Shown here: piece by piece, positions 63,779 to 64,000 of the stretch
How positions within the stretch are numbered: position 1 is the stretch's first letter
Layout: every line of letters begins with the position of its first letter
DNA from: Bacillus luti
GTDB taxonomy: Bacteria > Bacillota > Bacilli > Bacillales > Bacillaceae_G
NCBI RefSeq assembly: GCF_001884105.1
Contig: NZ_MACI01000094.1
Span: forward strand, 1-64,000
Reading direction: 5' to 3'
Length of the DNA stretch: 64,000 nt
Translations under genes and position numbers: made by a program
The notes under the pieces: model-generated
Databases searched by the model: none
Seen by the model: the letters and a program-made list of their open reading frames with translations, nothing else
Told to the model about the DNA's origin: nothing

Positions 63779-64000
63779 GGACGGCGAATGGAAGCCGGGA
63801 GATAAAATCCCATCTGAGAATGAACTTTGTGATAAGTTCGAAGTGAGTCGTATGACAATCAGACAGGCGATTAATAATTTAGTGGAACAAGGCTATTTAT
63901 ATCGGAAGCGTGGAATTGGAACGTTTGTTCAACTTCCGAAAGTAGAGCAAAAATTGCAAGGAATGACGGGATTTACAGAAGATATGATTTCTCGCGGGAT
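63708..64000 (+). CDS. nagR: GntR/NagR-type repressor, 5' part (cut by the window end)
   Basis: The first 97 codons of a GntR/HutC-family regulator. The N-terminal [32 protein letters not shown] and the helix-turn-helix [21 protein letters not shown] are clear, then the wing and the start of the UTRA effector domain ([11 protein letters not shown]). In B. subtilis the equivalent YvoA/NagR answers GlcN-6-phosphate and GlcNAc-6-phosphate. The ATG lies inside nagB, with GAGGCG upstream. Confidence 0.9.
   Translation, partial: MNIDKYSPFPIYYQIQEWVKQLIEDGEWKPGDKIPSENELCDKFEVSRMTIRQAINNLVEQGYLYRKRGIGTFVQLPKVEQKLQGMTGFTEDMISRG

Overview
The window is about 64 kb of low-GC Firmicute chromosome. The protein sequences, sporulation genes, FMN and T-box leaders, YqkC/YqkD/YqkF/YqkK/YqzK proteins and a roughly 155-bp bcr1-like repeat point to the Bacillus cereus group (cereus/anthracis/thuringiensis). 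I cannot name the species. I recognised no insertion sequence, prophage, CRISPR array, tRNA or rRNA. This is mostly conserved core chromosome with small accessory insertions.

Layout. 0-7.4 kb: a DUF2062 membrane protein, a Tyr/Gln-rich mini-protein, a MarR regulator, a membrane-anchored GDSL hydrolase, an LPXTG-anchored 5'-nucleotidase behind a Pho-box-like promoter, an NhaC-type transporter behind a tyrosine-type T-box with a duplicated 3' module, and a small secreted repeat protein. 7.4-13.3 kb: a complete BirA-regulated biotin operon, bioA-D-F-H-C-B, followed by a second small secreted protein of the same repeat family. 13.7-17.7 kb: the riboflavin operon ribD-ribE-ribBA-ribH on the minus strand under an FMN riboswitch. 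17.8-28.8 kb: assorted metabolic and regulatory genes (CDGSH protein, hydrolases, acetyltransferase, LacI regulator, Na+/H+ antiporter, second 5'-nucleotidase, aldo/keto reductases) with a bcr1-like repeat.

28.8-32.8 kb: the mciZ-nudF-spoIIM-fur-yqzK-xerD segment. mciZ is only 44 codons and its stop codon lies in a degenerate bcr1-like repeat. 33.9-37.3 kb: nucleoside catabolism genes deoB-punA-pdp. 37.4-45.1 kb: corA, a purine permease, a SIMPL protein, a MarR regulator and a YtrA-type GntR regulator with its ABC transporter. 45.3-55.0 kb: the forespore cluster dacF-spoIIAA-spoIIAB-sigF, then an NSS transporter with its 32-aa partner, then the spoVA operon behind a good sigma-G-like promoter. 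55.1-61.6 kb: an HAD phosphatase, a DUF1002 protein, ppiB, ribT (far from the other rib genes), ypuF, a 31-aa YjcZ-like peptide, scpA-scpB and a secreted metallo-beta-lactamase-fold protein. 61.8-64 kb: nagA-nagB-nagR for amino-sugar catabolism, with nagR cut by the window edge.

Several sets work together. SpoIIAA and SpoIIAB control sigma-F, and sigma-F-type promoter elements precede dacF. The SpoVA proteins move dipicolinic acid in the spore. MciZ blocks FtsZ in the mother cell, and SpoIIM acts in engulfment. I found no convincing new multigene system. The most useful leads are the duplicated T-box module, the HTH plus ribbon-helix-helix protein, the repeat/mciZ junction, the paired TEGK-repeat secreted proteins and the structured leader of the surface nucleotidase.
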